From: Phocoenobacter atlanticus subsp. cyclopteri
GTDB lineage: Bacteria; Pseudomonadota; Gammaproteobacteria; Enterobacterales; Pasteurellaceae
Direction: 5' to 3'
DNA length: 64,000 bases
NCBI RefSeq assembly: GCF_018343795.1
Contig: NZ_CP074346.1
Span: 992,001-1,056,000, forward strand
Shown here: piece by piece, positions 18,236 to 28,003 of the stretch
Layout: each line of letters begins with the position of its first letter
How positions within the stretch are numbered: position 1 is the first letter of the stretch
Position numbers and translations under genes: made by a program
The notes under the pieces: generated by a model
Databases searched by the model: none
The model's input: only the letters and a program-made list of their open reading frames with translations
Told to the model about the DNA's origin: nothing

Positions 18236-19657
18236 TTATTCTATTTTTTGTCTTGTATTTGCTACATATTCTACCAGTGCTTTACGAGAAATTTTAATTC
18301 CATTTTCCTGTAAATGTTTTACTTCTTCCAAAGAAAAATATGCAATCGGCTGTTTAAATTTTTCTAATCGATCTTTTGCAAATTTTTGTAAAGATCGTAC
18401 CGCTTGCTCACTAAATGGTTGCTTAAATTCCACAAATGCAACAGGTTTTGCACCAAATTCTTGATCGTCTACTGGTACAACAAAGACATTTTGCACTAAA
18501 TTGGACTGAAATAACACTTTTTCTATCTCTTCAGGTTGAATATTTTCTCCCCCTGAAATAAACATATAATCTAATCGTCCTGTCACAATAAGTTGATTGT
18601 TCTCTAAAACTCCACCATCTTTTGTTGCAAACCAACCTAATTCATTTGTTAAAGGGTGAAGACTATTTTCTATCCAATAACCCAAGGCTAAGGTTTTACC
18701 TCGTACCCAAATTTCATTATTTACTAGTTTGATCTCACGATTTAACAAAACTTGCCCAACATTATCTGTTTGATTTGTTGCTGCTGTCACTGTTGATGCC
18801 ATTTCTGTTAAACCGTAACTTGCAAAAGTAGTCATTCCTCTAGCGTTCGCCTGTTCAATAAGGTTAGCTGGAATATTTGCACCTCCTAACAATATTTTTT
18901 GATTTACTTTACGATCTTCAAGCCAAGTTAAATAACGTTGTAATTGTGTTGGTACAAGGGAGCAGTGAGTGACTTTTGAAAGTGTTTGCCAAAATGATTG
19001 TTTATTTTGATCAATATAAAGCGTGGATCCCTGTAACAACCAACGCCATACTATTCCTTGTCCTGAAACGTGAAATAGTGGCAAACTTAATAACCAGCTA
19101 TGTTGTTGTTTAAAATCCATCAATTCACATACTCCTTCTGCACTTGCCAGATGGTTTGCTATTGAATGCACCACGGCTTTTGGTTGCCCTGATGAGCCAG
19201 AAGTTAAGGTAAAAGTTGCAAGGTTAGTTAAACTAAAACTGCTTACTATTTTTTGAGAAGTATCAAAACTTGATAAAGATAAAAAATCCCTATCTGTAAT
19301 AAAAAAATCAACTTGATTTTGTTCTAAGATTTGCTGACGTTGAGACTGTGTTAACAAGGGGTTAAGCATTAAAATTTTTGCCCCCATTGTTAATACCGCA
19401 CAATAACAAAGTAAATTAATAAATCTATTTTTTCCTGAGTACGCAACCAGCTGTGATGGTTGCACACCACAAGCGGTAAGATGTTGAGTAAATTTTGCAA
19501 TTATTTGATCAAGCAATTGCCACGAAATTTGTTGTGGCAAATTTTTAAAAAAAGGCGCTAAATTCAATCCTCTTATTTCAGATTTATTCCATACCACTGC
19601 TATTTGAGAGGTATGTTTTTCAGCCCAAAAGGTGGTAGGAAAAACAGAAAAAGTCAT
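18236..19657 (-). CDS. menE: o-Succinylbenzoate-CoA ligase
   Basis: The 473-residue acyl-adenylating enzyme activates o-succinylbenzoate with ATP and CoA in menaquinone synthesis. The phosphate-binding loop TLTSGSSGQPKAVVHS and the SYGLTEMAST adenylate motif are present. The ISGGENIQPEEIE hinge and the C-terminal Lys region (ENGIKISRKALVEY) are also clear. The start chosen is the ATG at 19657 (MTFSVFPTTFWAEKH), one base after the seqA stop; the longer frame would run back into seqA. Menaquinone fits anaerobic respiration in this family. Confidence 0.92.
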   Translation of the reverse strand: MTFSVFPTTFWAEKHTSQIAVVWNKSEIRGLNLAPFFKNLPQQISWQLLDQIIAKFTQHLTACGVQPSQLVAYSGKNRFINLLCYCAVLTMGAKILMLNPLLTQSQRQQILEQNQVDFFITDRDFLSLSSFDTSQKIVSSFSLTNLATFTLTSGSSGQPKAVVHSIANHLASAEGVCELMDFKQQHSWLLSLPLFHVSGQGIVWRWLLQGSTLYIDQNKQSFWQTLSKVTHCSLVPTQLQRYLTWLEDRKVNQKILLGGANIPANLIEQANARGMTTFASYGLTEMASTVTAATNQTDNVGQVLLNREIKLVNNEIWVRGKTLALGYWIENSLHPLTNELGWFATKDGGVLENNQLIVTGRLDYMFISGGENIQPEEIEKVLFQSNLVQNVFVVPVDDQEFGAKPVAFVEFKQPFSEQAVRSLQKFAKDRLEKFKQPIAYFSLEEVKHLQENGIKISRKALVEYVANTRQKIE

Positions 19658-19658
19658 T

Positions 19659-20228
19659 TTAACGGATAAAAAAAGTTTTAATACGCTCAATGCTCTCTTC
19701 TGGAATATCCATTGCTTCCATTAATTTAGTTAAAATAATGCCTTTGCGAGCGGTATTATTGTTAGTGATAACCCAGAATGGTGAACTTGGTATTTGTTTA
19801 GCTCGTACACCACTGCCTGTTGCTAAGATAGTCTCCTCATTTTTTGCAAAATAAACACGTTCACTTCCTTGAATATTTTCTGTTCCATAAGTAAAACGTT
19901 CTGGTGCTGCAAAATAAAGGGCTGATAAAATCATCAAAAAGCGTTTTACCACTTTTGTTTCATCAACAAATTCATCTGAATTTAATACTTCATCTAAATG
20001 TTTTAATAAGAAAGTCAGCTCGTTAACTTGCTCTTTTTTGATATTTGATGTATTTTCAAACTCTTTTTTAATTTTTTTGTTAATATTTTCTTTTGTTGGT
20101 ACAACAGATTGAGAAAGTTCAGACAGTTTTAATAAACGTCTTAAAATATCAGAGGCTGTTTCACCAATAAATTGTGTTTGACTGGCAATGTAATGATATA
20201 ATTCATCATCGATTTCAATTTTTTTCAT
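19659..20228 (-). CDS. seqA: Negative modulator of replication initiation SeqA
   Basis: The 189-residue protein binds hemimethylated GATC sites and sequesters oriC after replication starts. The N-terminal oligomerisation domain MKKIEIDDELYHYIASQT with ETASDILRRLLKL matches E. coli SeqA. The C-terminal DNA-binding domain includes TGSGVRAKQIPSSPFWVITN. A Lys/Glu-rich linker lies between them. It is the first gene of the leftward cluster and divergent from ybfF. Its presence implies host Dam methylation at GATC, relevant to the separate adenine methylase carried by the second prophage. Confidence 0.95.
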   Translation of the reverse strand: MKKIEIDDELYHYIASQTQFIGETASDILRRLLKLSELSQSVVPTKENINKKIKKEFENTSNIKKEQVNELTFLLKHLDEVLNSDEFVDETKVVKRFLMILSALYFAAPERFTYGTENIQGSERVYFAKNEETILATGSGVRAKQIPSSPFWVITNNNTARKGIILTKLMEAMDIPEESIERIKTFFIR

Positions 20229-20327
20229 TATTTTTCCTTTATTCTCTTGATTCGCAAAAAATTATTGGCATTATACTTAAGTTTGAGTTTTTTCTCATCT
20301 TTAAAGATTACATATTTGGACAAAATT

Positions 20328-21128
20328 ATGACAAAAGAAACAAATAAATCCGTTTTTTTAAATTATAAATTACAAACAGCAAAAAATTGCAAAAACACTG
20401 AACAATCACACCGCTTGTTAGTTTTTATTCACGGATTATTTGGTGATCTTCATAATTTAGGACGTATTGCAAGAGCCTTTGAAGATGACTATGATGTTTT
20501 ATGTTTAGATTTACGTAATCACGGTCATTCTTTTCATAGTGATGAAATGAATTTTGAGTCAATGGCAACAGATGTAAAAGAGCTACTTGAACATTTAAAT
20601 CTTTCTCCTGCAATTGTTGTGGGGCATTCAATGGGTGGCAAAGTTGCAATGAAATTGGCGGATGTCGCTCCTCATTTAGTAGAACAATTAGTGATTATTG
20701 ATATTGCCCCCGTCAAATACACGGAAAGTCGTCACGATGCTATTTTTGCTGGCTTATTTGCTGTAAAAAATTCTGATGCTCAAAATCGTATTCAAGCTCA
20801 AAAAGCAATGCAACCTTATATCAAGGAGCAAGGTGTCCAACAATTTATGTTAAAATCATTTGCACCCACTGAAGATGAACGCTTTTTATTTAACCTAACT
20901 GCACTGCAACGAAATTATGATAATATCAGTGATTGGAGTGATGTTAAGGTAGAGAAACCAACATTATTTATTAAAGGGGATTTATCTGATTACATTAAAA
21001 AAGAGCATAAACAAATTGTATTAAATCAATTTCCACACGCTAAATTATTTATTGTGAGTAATGCTGATCATTGGGTACACGCAGTTAAACCAGAAGCTGT
21101 CATTCGTGCGATGAAGAGAGTGTTATAA
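20328..21128 (+). CDS. ybfF: Alpha/beta hydrolase esterase, YbfF-like
   Basis: The 266-residue protein starts at the ATG at 20328 (MTKETNKSVFLNYKLQT), which has a GGA ribosome site. An in-frame start 81 bases earlier would add a poorly conserved hydrophobic leader. Motifs are the oxyanion-hole HG (FIHGLFGDLHN), the nucleophile elbow GHSMGGK and the C-terminal catalytic His in NADHWVHA. YbfF hydrolyses short acyl esters and acyl-CoA thioesters. It is divergent from seqA, an arrangement shared with H. influenzae. Confidence 0.9.
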   Translation: MTKETNKSVFLNYKLQTAKNCKNTEQSHRLLVFIHGLFGDLHNLGRIARAFEDDYDVLCLDLRNHGHSFHSDEMNFESMATDVKELLEHLNLSPAIVVGHSMGGKVAMKLADVAPHLVEQLVIIDIAPVKYTESRHDAIFAGLFAVKNSDAQNRIQAQKAMQPYIKEQGVQQFMLKSFAPTEDERFLFNLTALQRNYDNISDWSDVKVEKPTLFIKGDLSDYIKKEHKQIVLNQFPHAKLFIVSNADHWVHAVKPEAVIRAMKRVL

Positions 21129-21136
21129 CATACTTA

Positions 21137-21167
21137 ACAAGAATAATATTTATACACTTATTCTTGT
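21137..21167. terminator. Hairpin after ybfF
   Basis: A 10-bp stem (ACAAGAATAA with TTATTCTTGT) and an 11-base loop follow the ybfF stop by 9 bases. No T-run follows, so termination is only probable. Confidence 0.4.
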
Positions 21168-21300
21168 CACCAACAAATAGCATATTTGCAAATTTTTATA
21201 AGTAAATCACCGCTTAGTGATTGACTATTTTGAAGACTATATTATGCTAGGAAAAGTAATCTAATAACTGAGAATAACAATATTTAGCCGAAGTTCAATA

Positions 21301-21966
21301 ATGAAACTATTTAATACCTTTTTGTACATTATCAAAATAATAATAAAAGTTACCACTATGGGTATTTTATTGCTTATTGCGTTTGTTATTTTAATTGATT
21401 TTATGACAGGATATTTGGTAGAAGATAAAATTTATACTGATATTAACACTGTTCCTCAACGTGAATATGCCGTAGTACTGGGTACTGCAAAATATTTTCC
21501 TTCAGGACGAGATAATCTTTATTATAAAAATCGTCTGGAAGCCGCAACAAAACTTTTTAAAAATAAAAAGGTAAAACAATTTTTATTAAGTGGTGACAAT
21601 ACTACTCCCTATTATAATGAACCTAAAAATATGACAAAGGATTTGCGTAAAAAAGGCATTCCTCGTCAATTCTTACATCAAGATTATGCTGGCTATAATA
21701 CTCAATCTTCAGTTATTCGAGCGAATAAAACCTTTCATCTGCAAAACTTTACTATTGTAAGCCAACAATTTCATTGTGAACGGGCACTATTAATTGCACA
21801 ATTTCATCATATTGATGCGATTTGCTTTGCCGCAGAATATCCCCCAAAACATTACAAAGTAAGAATTCGTGAATACTTTGCTCGAGTAGGTATGTTTGTT
21901 GATTTTATTACTGGAAAAATGCCTAAAACATTGAAAAAAATAAAAGAAGCAAAAAAGAATTCATAG
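21301..21966 (+). CDS. SanA/DUF218-family membrane protein
   Basis: The 221-residue protein has one N-terminal transmembrane segment (about residues 18-40) followed by a periplasmic DUF218 domain. Visible motifs are EYAVVLGTAKYFPSGRDN, YKNRLEAATKLF and FLLSGDN; IVSQQFHCERALLIA closes the core. SanA of E. coli affects envelope permeability and high-temperature vancomycin sensitivity. It stands alone, 172 bases after ybfF and about 275 bases before the arc genes. Confidence 0.85.
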   Translation: MKLFNTFLYIIKIIIKVTTMGILLLIAFVILIDFMTGYLVEDKIYTDINTVPQREYAVVLGTAKYFPSGRDNLYYKNRLEAATKLFKNKKVKQFLLSGDNTTPYYNEPKNMTKDLRKKGIPRQFLHQDYAGYNTQSSVIRANKTFHLQNFTIVSQQFHCERALLIAQFHHIDAICFAAEYPPKHYKVRIREYFARVGMFVDFITGKMPKTLKKIKEAKKNS

Positions 21967-22241
21967 TTTCCATATTGTTTCTGCTAAAAATTATTTATCC
22001 CCTCTTATTTCATAATAAGCTTCCTTTAAAACAGTAAATTTTTTTCTGAGTTTTTTTATTTTTTTAGAATTTTATGCGAAAAATTCTTATTTTAAATTGA
22101 AAAAAGGTCACAAATTCTAAATTAATTTTTATATTATACGTAATGAGCAATGACCATAAACTTGCTTAATCAAATAAAATGTAACTATCTATTTTTATTG
22201 CATTTTATTTTTATCTATACTTCAATTTAGGAGAAAATATT

Positions 22242-23246
22242 ATGGCTTTTAATATGAAAAACAGACATCTTTTAAGTCTTGTTCATCACACTGAACGTGA
22301 AATTAAATATTTGTTAGATTTATCACGTGATTTAAAACGTGCTAAGTATGCAGGTTGCGAACAACAAGTATTAAAAGGTAAAAATATTGCGTTGATTTTT
22401 GAAAAAACCTCTACTCGTACTCGTTGTGCGTTTGAAGTTGCCGCTTATGATCAAGGTGCTCAAGTCACTTATATTGATCCTACTTCTTCACAAATTGGTC
22501 ATAAAGAAAGTATGAAAGATACCGCTCGTGTATTAGGGCGTATGTATGATGGTATTGAGTATCGTGGCTTTAAGCAAAGTGTTGTTCAAGAATTAGCAGA
22601 TTATGCAGGCGTGCCGGTCTGGAATGGTTTAACCGATGAATTCCATCCAACTCAGATGTTAGCTGATGTACTTACAATGATTGAAAACTGCGACAAACCA
22701 TTAACTGAAATTAAATATGTTTATATTGGTGATGGTCGTAATAATGTGGGTAATTCTTTATTACTTATCGGTGCTAAATTAGGTATGGATGTACGTATTT
22801 GTGCACCTAAATCATTACTTCCAGAGGCTGAATTAGTTGAAATGTGTGAAGGATTTGCCAAGGAAAGTGGTGCGAGAATTACAGTAACAGAAGATATTGA
22901 TAAAGCAATGAAAGATGTGGACTTCGTTCATACTGATGTTTGGGTTTCTATGGGCGAACCATTAGAAAGCTGGGGAGAACGTATCAAAATTTTATTACCA
23001 TACCAAGTTACCCCTGAATTGATGGCTCGTAGTGGTAATCCAAAAGTGAAATTTATGCACTGTTTACCAGCATTCCACAATAGTGAAACCAAAGTGGGTA
23101 AACAAATTGCTGAAAAATATCCAGAACTTGCAAACGGTATTGAAGTTACAGAAGATGTATTCGAATCACCAATGAATGTGGCATTCGAACAAGCAGAAAA
23201 TCGTATGCATACGATTAAAGCAGTAATGATTGCAAGTTTAAGTTAA
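22242..23246 (+). CDS. arcB: Ornithine carbamoyltransferase, catabolic
   Basis: The 334-residue enzyme interconverts ornithine plus carbamoyl phosphate and citrulline. Motifs are the carbamoyl-phosphate loop [26 protein letters not shown] and the ornithine-site [10 protein letters not shown]. Being followed by carbamate kinase and a YfcC-type transporter assigns it to breakdown (citrulline phosphorolysis for ATP) rather than arginine synthesis. No arcA (arginine deiminase) is seen next to it, as in H. influenzae, so the substrate may be citrulline. A strong AGGAG ribosome site precedes the ATG. The upstream region is very AT-rich. Confidence 0.94.
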   Translation: MAFNMKNRHLLSLVHHTEREIKYLLDLSRDLKRAKYAGCEQQVLKGKNIALIFEKTSTRTRCAFEVAAYDQGAQVTYIDPTSSQIGHKESMKDTARVLGRMYDGIEYRGFKQSVVQELADYAGVPVWNGLTDEFHPTQMLADVLTMIENCDKPLTEIKYVYIGDGRNNVGNSLLLIGAKLGMDVRICAPKSLLPEAELVEMCEGFAKESGARITVTEDIDKAMKDVDFVHTDVWVSMGEPLESWGERIKILLPYQVTPELMARSGNPKVKFMHCLPAFHNSETKVGKQIAEKYPELANGIEVTEDVFESPMNVAFEQAENRMHTIKAVMIASLS

Positions 23247-23274
23247 GCCTAATTTTATAATTTAAGGAGTTATA

Positions 23275-24204
23275 ATGAGAATTGTTATAGCACTAGGTGG
23301 TAACGCATTATTGCGTCGTGGCGAACCTTTAACCGCTGAAAATCAGCGTCAAAATGTGAAGATCGCTTGCGAACAAATTGCAAAAGTTTACCCAAATAAT
23401 GAGTTGGTTATTGCTCACGGGAATGGTCCACAAGTTGGTTTATTAGCTCTACAAGGTGCCGCTTATAAAGATGTCCCAACTTATCCATTAGATGTATTAG
23501 GTGCAGAAAATATTGGTATGATTGGTTATATGATTCAACAAGAATTAGGTAACTTGGTGCCTTTTGATGTGCCATTTGCGACTTTGTTATCACAAGTTGA
23601 AGTGGATAAAAACGACCCCGCATTCAAAAATCCAACCAAACCAATTGGTCCTGTTTATAGTAAAGAAGAGGCGGAAAGATTAGCCGCTGAAAAAGGTTGG
23701 TCGATTAAGCCTGATGGTGATAAGTTCCGTCGTGTTGTACCAAGCCCATTACCAAAACGCATTTTTGAAATTCGTCCTGTGAAATGGTTACTTGAAAAAG
23801 GCAGTATTGTAATTTGTGCAGGTGGTGGAGGTATTCCAACCTACTACGATGAGCAAGGTAACCTTCAGGGCGTTGAAGCGGTTATTGATAAGGACTTATG
23901 TTCTGCTTTACTTGCGGATAATCTTGATGCGGATCTCTTTGTAATTGCAACAGATGTTTCTGCTGTGTTCGTTGATTGGGGAACGCCTGATCAAAAAGCG
24001 ATTGCAAAAGCACACCCTGACGAAATTAGCAAAATGGGCTTTGCAGCAGGCTCTATGGGGCCAAAAGTTCAAGCAGCGGTTAATTTTGTTAAACAAACAG
24101 GTAAAGATGCTGTGATTGGTTCATTATCAGATATTGTTGATATTGTGAAAGGTAAAGCTGGAACAAGAATTACAACAGATGTATCAGGTATTGAATATTT
24201 TTAA
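23275..24204 (+). CDS. arcC: Carbamate kinase
   Basis: The 309-residue enzyme makes ATP from carbamoyl phosphate and ADP. It begins with the nucleotide/phosphate motif [16 protein letters not shown]. Further motifs are [13 protein letters not shown], the CAGGGGIP loop and [15 protein letters not shown]. The C-terminal [13 protein letters not shown] also matches. It starts 29 bases after arcB with an AAGGAG site, so the pair is co-transcribed. Together they form the energy-yielding end of the arginine deiminase pathway. Confidence 0.95.
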   Translation: MRIVIALGGNALLRRGEPLTAENQRQNVKIACEQIAKVYPNNELVIAHGNGPQVGLLALQGAAYKDVPTYPLDVLGAENIGMIGYMIQQELGNLVPFDVPFATLLSQVEVDKNDPAFKNPTKPIGPVYSKEEAERLAAEKGWSIKPDGDKFRRVVPSPLPKRIFEIRPVKWLLEKGSIVICAGGGGIPTYYDEQGNLQGVEAVIDKDLCSALLADNLDADLFVIATDVSAVFVDWGTPDQKAIAKAHPDEISKMGFAAGSMGPKVQAAVNFVKQTGKDAVIGSLSDIVDIVKGKAGTRITTDVSGIEYF

Positions 24205-24234
24205 ATTTTACACATTCAAGTAATACAAAAGGTA

Positions 24235-24266
24235 ATAAGGTGGAGTGAAATTTTGCTCTACCTTAT
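24235..24266 (+). terminator. Intercistronic hairpin between arcC and the antiporter gene
   Basis: An 11-bp stem (ATAAGGTGGAG with CTCTACCTTAT, one G-T pair) encloses a 10-base loop 30 bases after arcC. No T-run follows. It may be an attenuator or mRNA-stability element giving less transporter than enzyme. Confidence 0.45.
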
Positions 24267-24306
24267 CAAATAAACCTTTTTAATCCTTATAAAAAAGGAG
24301 TTTCTT

Positions 24307-25824
24307 ATGACTACGAAGAAAAAAGGGTTCAAATTCCCAACCGCCTTTACAATCTTATTCGCTATTATCATTATAGCAGTTGGTCTAACTTGGATAATCC
24401 CAGCAGGTGCTTATTCAAAACTTACTTATGACAAAGCACAAAATGTGTTTGTGATTAAGAAATACCAACAAGAAGATAAAATTCTACCCGCAACCGAAAA
24501 AACCTTAAAAGAACTTAATATTAATATTGATATTGGCAATATTACTAGTGGAAAAATTTGGAAACCTATAGCGGTTCCTGGTTCTTATACCCGAGTAGAA
24601 CAAAATCCAAAAGGTATTCAAGATATCGCTATTAGTATGGTTAAAGGGACAATTGAAGCTGCTGATATTATGGTATTTATCTTTGTACTCGGTGGTATGA
24701 TCGGGGTTATCAATAAAACAGGATCATTTGCAGCGGGACTTTCAGCATTAGCAGAGCGAACTAAAGGAAAAGAGTTCACTATTGTTTTTGCCGTTTGTGT
24801 GTTGATGGCAATTGGTGGTACAACCTGTGGTATTGAAGAAGAAGCGGTTGCTTTTTATCCGATTTTAGCCCCTGTCTTTATCGCTTTAGGGTATGATGCC
24901 ATTATTACGGTTGGTGCAATTTTTCTTGCTGCATCAATGGGTACTGCATTCTCAACCATTAACCCATTCTCTGTAGTGATTGCATCAGATGCTGCAGGTA
25001 TTGCATTTACTGAAGGGATTACTTGGCGTTCTATTGGTCTTGTCATTGGCGAAATTATGGTTATTTCTTACCTTTATTGGTATGCGAAAAAAATCAAAGC
25101 TGATCCAACTTCTTCTATTGTTTATGAAGAAAGAGAGAAGTTTTATCATACCTATCGTGATGATTCAAATACAGAAATCCCAGCGTTTACATTTAAAAGA
25201 AAACTGATTCTAGCACTATTCTGTGCAGGTTTCCCAATTATGATTTGGGGTGTTATGTATGGAGGTTGGTGGTTCCCAACAATGGCTGCATCATTCCTAA
25301 CCATTACTATCATTATTATGTTCATTTCAGGTCTTTGCGAAGAAGATATTATTAATGCCTTTAATAAAGGTGCGTCAGAACTGGTTGCAGTGTCATTAAT
25401 TATCGGTTTAGCACGTGGTGTAAATATGATTCTGGATCAAGGAATGGTTTCTGATACAATTCTTGCTTCATTATCTGATATGGTATCTGGAATGTCTGGT
25501 AGTGTATTTATTATCGGTCAGTTATTAGTCTTTGTGGTATTAGGACTATTTGTTCCTTCCTCATCAGGATTAGCAGTACTTTCAATGCCTATTATGGCAC
25601 CGCTTGCAGATACTGTGGGTATCCCTCGTGATATTATCGTATCCGCTTATAACTGGGGACAATATATAATGCTCTTCCTAGCTCCAACAGGATTAGTGTT
25701 AGTAACCTTACAAATGCTTCATATTCCATTTAATAAATGGGTTAGATTTATTATGCCAATGGTTGGTGGATTATTCATCATTTCATCAATATTACTCTTA
25801 ATTCAAGTGCAGTTATACGCATAA
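24307..25824 (+). CDS. YfcC/ArcD-type amino-acid antiporter
   Basis: The 505-residue polytopic membrane protein has about 12 hydrophobic segments, starting with a basic tail then FTILFAIIIIAVGLTWIIPAG. The conserved IGGTTCGIEEEAVAFYPIL and the NPFSVVIASDAAG region are typical of the YfcC (DUF3360-like) ion-transporter superfamily members linked to arc genes. The probable job is exchange of arginine or citrulline with ornithine; substrate is inferred from position. It is the third gene of the arcBC cluster and ends in a symmetrical hairpin. Confidence 0.85.
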   Translation: MTTKKKGFKFPTAFTILFAIIIIAVGLTWIIPAGAYSKLTYDKAQNVFVIKKYQQEDKILPATEKTLKELNINIDIGNITSGKIWKPIAVPGSYTRVEQNPKGIQDIAISMVKGTIEAADIMVFIFVLGGMIGVINKTGSFAAGLSALAERTKGKEFTIVFAVCVLMAIGGTTCGIEEEAVAFYPILAPVFIALGYDAIITVGAIFLAASMGTAFSTINPFSVVIASDAAGIAFTEGITWRSIGLVIGEIMVISYLYWYAKKIKADPTSSIVYEEREKFYHTYRDDSNTEIPAFTFKRKLILALFCAGFPIMIWGVMYGGWWFPTMAASFLTITIIIMFISGLCEEDIINAFNKGASELVAVSLIIGLARGVNMILDQGMVSDTILASLSDMVSGMSGSVFIIGQLLVFVVLGLFVPSSSGLAVLSMPIMAPLADTVGIPRDIIVSAYNWGQYIMLFLAPTGLVLVTLQMLHIPFNKWVRFIMPMVGGLFIISSILLLIQVQLYA

Positions 25825-25852
25825 TTAATCTAAGAATATGTTAATATAATCA

Positions 25853-25881
25853 AAAGCTAGTTTTCTAGTAAAACTAGCTTT
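25853..25881. terminator. Terminator after the antiporter gene
   Basis: A perfect 12-bp stem (AAAGCTAGTTTT with AAAACTAGCTTT) closes a 5-base loop 29 bases after the stop. Its A/T-rich arms give it bidirectional terminator character. Confidence 0.6.
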
Positions 25882-25933
25882 CAAATCAATAAGTCAGAAA
25901 TTATTTCAAATATTGAGAGAGTGGTAAACTTAT

Positions 25934-26401
25934 ATGAAAAACGAAAAATTAGATAACATAGATACTCGTATTTTACGTGCATTACAACGAAATGGACGCT
26001 TACAAAATACTGAACTTGCAGAAGAAGTCGGATTATCTAATTCAGCTTGTTTACGTCGAGTCAATATTTTAGAAGAAAAAGGCATTATTGACCGTTATGT
26101 AGCCTTACTTAATCCCGCTAAAATAAATTGTAATTTTATGATTTATGTTCTTGGCTCTTTTTTTGAAGAAGATTATAAAAAAAGAGAACGCTTTATTTTT
26201 GAAATGAAATTACTCCCTCAAATCGCAGAATGTCACCTTATGGCGGGTGATTATGATTTTATTCTTAAAATCTTTGTATCCGATCTTGAAGAATTTAACA
26301 AACTCAAAGTAAATTATCTCAATAAAGAAATCGGTATTAAAAATATTAAATCAGAAATTATTTTAAATACAATTAAACAATCAACAGAACTTCCTCTTTA
26401 A
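25934..26401 (+). CDS. Lrp/AsnC-family transcription regulator
   Basis: The 155-residue protein has an N-terminal helix-turn-helix (about residues 5-60; LDNIDTRILRALQRNGRLQN, then ELAEEVGLSNSACLRRVN) and a C-terminal RAM effector-binding domain (AECHLMAGDYDFILKI). It belongs to the feast/famine regulators that sense amino acids. It is not obviously Lrp itself. It lies 110 bases after the antiporter gene in the same direction, so it may regulate the arc cluster; that link is inference. It converges with yacG, 26 bases away. Confidence 0.88.
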   Translation: MKNEKLDNIDTRILRALQRNGRLQNTELAEEVGLSNSACLRRVNILEEKGIIDRYVALLNPAKINCNFMIYVLGSFFEEDYKKRERFIFEMKLLPQIAECHLMAGDYDFILKIFVSDLEEFNKLKVNYLNKEIGIKNIKSEIILNTIKQSTELPL

Positions 26402-26427
26402 AATATTTTTTAAACTCAATAAGTTGT

Positions 26428-26619
26428 TTAATGTTGTTCTAACTCTAGGCTCATTACCTCATTTTCATCGTCGCTACCTGCAATATATTTTTGTTCACTT
26501 GCCCATTCACCTAAGTCGATCATTTGACAACGTTTACAACAGAATGGTCGATATTGATTTTCTTTTGACCAAATCACTTCTTTTTCACAGGTTGGGCAGT
26601 TCACGATAGTTTCTGTCAT
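26428..26619 (-). CDS. yacG: DNA gyrase inhibitor YacG
   Basis: The 63-residue zinc protein has ligands Cys8 and Cys11 (CPTC) and Cys27 and Cys31 in FCCKRC, followed by the conserved [13 protein letters not shown] segment. YacG binds the GyrB C-terminal region and blocks DNA binding by gyrase. Its acidic C-terminal tail is usual. It lies 20 bases after coaE, the usual partner in this family. Confidence 0.93.
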   Translation of the reverse strand: MTETIVNCPTCEKEVIWSKENQYRPFCCKRCQMIDLGEWASEQKYIAGSDDENEVMSLELEQH

Positions 26620-26639
26620 TTAATTTTCCTTTTATTAAG

Positions 26640-27248
26640 TTATTGTGCCAATAATAAATATTGTTGGTGTAGTTGGCTGAATTGCTGTTCTAAATTTTGA
26701 CTATTCTCACTTAATTCAAGATTATTTTCAATAACATCCTGAGCATAGCTTAAACGTTCTTCTCGACTAACCTGTGCTTTCATTATATTTTTAATCATTT
26801 CAATCTTATTTTTATCTCGTTTTGTTGCTCGTTCAATTTGAATTTCGGGTAACACATCTATGACCAGTATTCGATCACAATATTGAATGAGATTACTTTC
26901 AATTAACAAAGGCACAACCCAAAGTACATAAGGTGCCTGTGTTTGGTTAAGTTGTCGTAACATTTCTTTACGAATTGCAGGGTGTAATAAATTATTTAAC
27001 CATTGTGTATTTTTCTGATGATTAAAAATAATTTGGCGTAATTTAGATCGATCTAACTCACCATTTTGTAATAAAACCTGTTTGCCAAATTTTTCTACAA
27101 TTTGCTTAAGTAATGGATAGCCTTTGGCGACGACCTCTCTTGCGACAATATCTGCATCAACAACAGGAACACCTAGTTGTTGAAACATCTCAGCAATTGT
27201 ACTTTTCCCACTGCCTATTCCGCCTGTTAGCCCTACAATATAATTCAT
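26640..27248 (-). CDS. coaE: Dephospho-CoA kinase
   Basis: The 202-residue enzyme phosphorylates dephospho-CoA in the last step of CoA synthesis. The start chosen is the ATG at 27248, giving MNYIVGLTGGIGSGKST with the P-loop at the very N-terminus; an in-frame ATG 15 bases earlier would add five residues. VVDADIVAREV and the VVPLLIES lid region also match. It follows pilD by about 78 bases on the same strand, the pil-coaE-yacG order of Haemophilus. Confidence 0.95.
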   Translation of the reverse strand: MNYIVGLTGGIGSGKSTIAEMFQQLGVPVVDADIVAREVVAKGYPLLKQIVEKFGKQVLLQNGELDRSKLRQIIFNHQKNTQWLNNLLHPAIRKEMLRQLNQTQAPYVLWVVPLLIESNLIQYCDRILVIDVLPEIQIERATKRDKNKIEMIKNIMKAQVSREERLSYAQDVIENNLELSENSQNLEQQFSQLHQQYLLLAQ

Positions 27249-27325
27249 TGTATTAGATTTCATTTAACCTTTTTTCACCTTTACATTAATCAGCTCAAAC
27301 AGTCTAATTTTGTTACTAAAATTCG

Positions 27326-28003
27326 TCAATAATTTTTCATCATAAACAAAATAAAAAAGGCACAGCTAATAAATGGAATAAAAGGTAAGCGTTGAATTTT
27401 GCATTTTTTGATAAAAAAGTAACCGCTTGCAAAGAATATTCCTAAAGAACTGGCGTAAAGTAACAGTTGTAATAATTGTTCTAAATTAAAAAGTGGCGAT
27501 AGTGCAATAATTAATAAGCTATCTCCCATTCCAAACAACTCTTTTCTTAATATTATTTCACTTATAAAATGAAGAGTGAAAAAAAAGATTACGCTAAATA
27601 ATAGTGAAAATATATTTTCATCTATCTGCATATTTTTGCAAAAAGTTAAATAAATCATACCGCTTATAAAAACAATAATGATATATTTAATATCTGTTAA
27701 ATAATAATTAAAATCTAAGATTGATAAATAAATTAAAATAGATAGAATAAAAATAATAATAAAATGCTCATTTTTAAATACTAAAAGTATTATTGGAGAT
27801 AATAGATATAGCCATTTAATTGATTTTATTTCTTTATATTGAAGTGTTGAATGCTTGATAAAATCATAAAAAAGAGATTTTTGATTAATCAGTTGATGAT
27901 ACTCTTGAAAAACTTGTTGGTTAATTTTAAAAGGAAATTTTTTTATTTCTTTTGCAAACCAATAAGGTAAAATCATCATTAATAATAATTGAAGAAAGAT
28001 CAT
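27326..28003 (-). CDS. pilD: Type IV prepilin peptidase, short form
   Basis: This 225-residue membrane aspartyl protease removes the prepilin leader. About seven hydrophobic segments are visible. The two catalytic aspartates fit LDFNYYLTD (residue about 98) and the GxGD motif FGMGDSLLI (about 157). The N-terminal cytosolic cysteine-motif domain that carries N-methylation in larger PilD enzymes is missing. That matches the short Pasteurellaceae form, so pilin methylation by this protein is uncertain. Its ATG overlaps the pilC stop (TAATG). Confidence 0.88.
   Translation of the reverse strand: MIFLQLLLMMILPYWFAKEIKKFPFKINQQVFQEYHQLINQKSLFYDFIKHSTLQYKEIKSIKWLYLLSPIILLVFKNEHFIIIFILSILIYLSILDFNYYLTDIKYIIIVFISGMIYLTFCKNMQIDENIFSLLFSVIFFFTLHFISEIILRKELFGMGDSLLIIALSPLFNLEQLLQLLLYASSLGIFFASGYFFIKKCKIQRLPFIPFISCAFFILFMMKNY

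Noticed and set aside
22080-22110. CRP site before arcB (GGTCACA with an upstream TTGA)
   Set aside because: The half-site spacing does not fit TGTGA-N6-TCACA; only one half is convincing.
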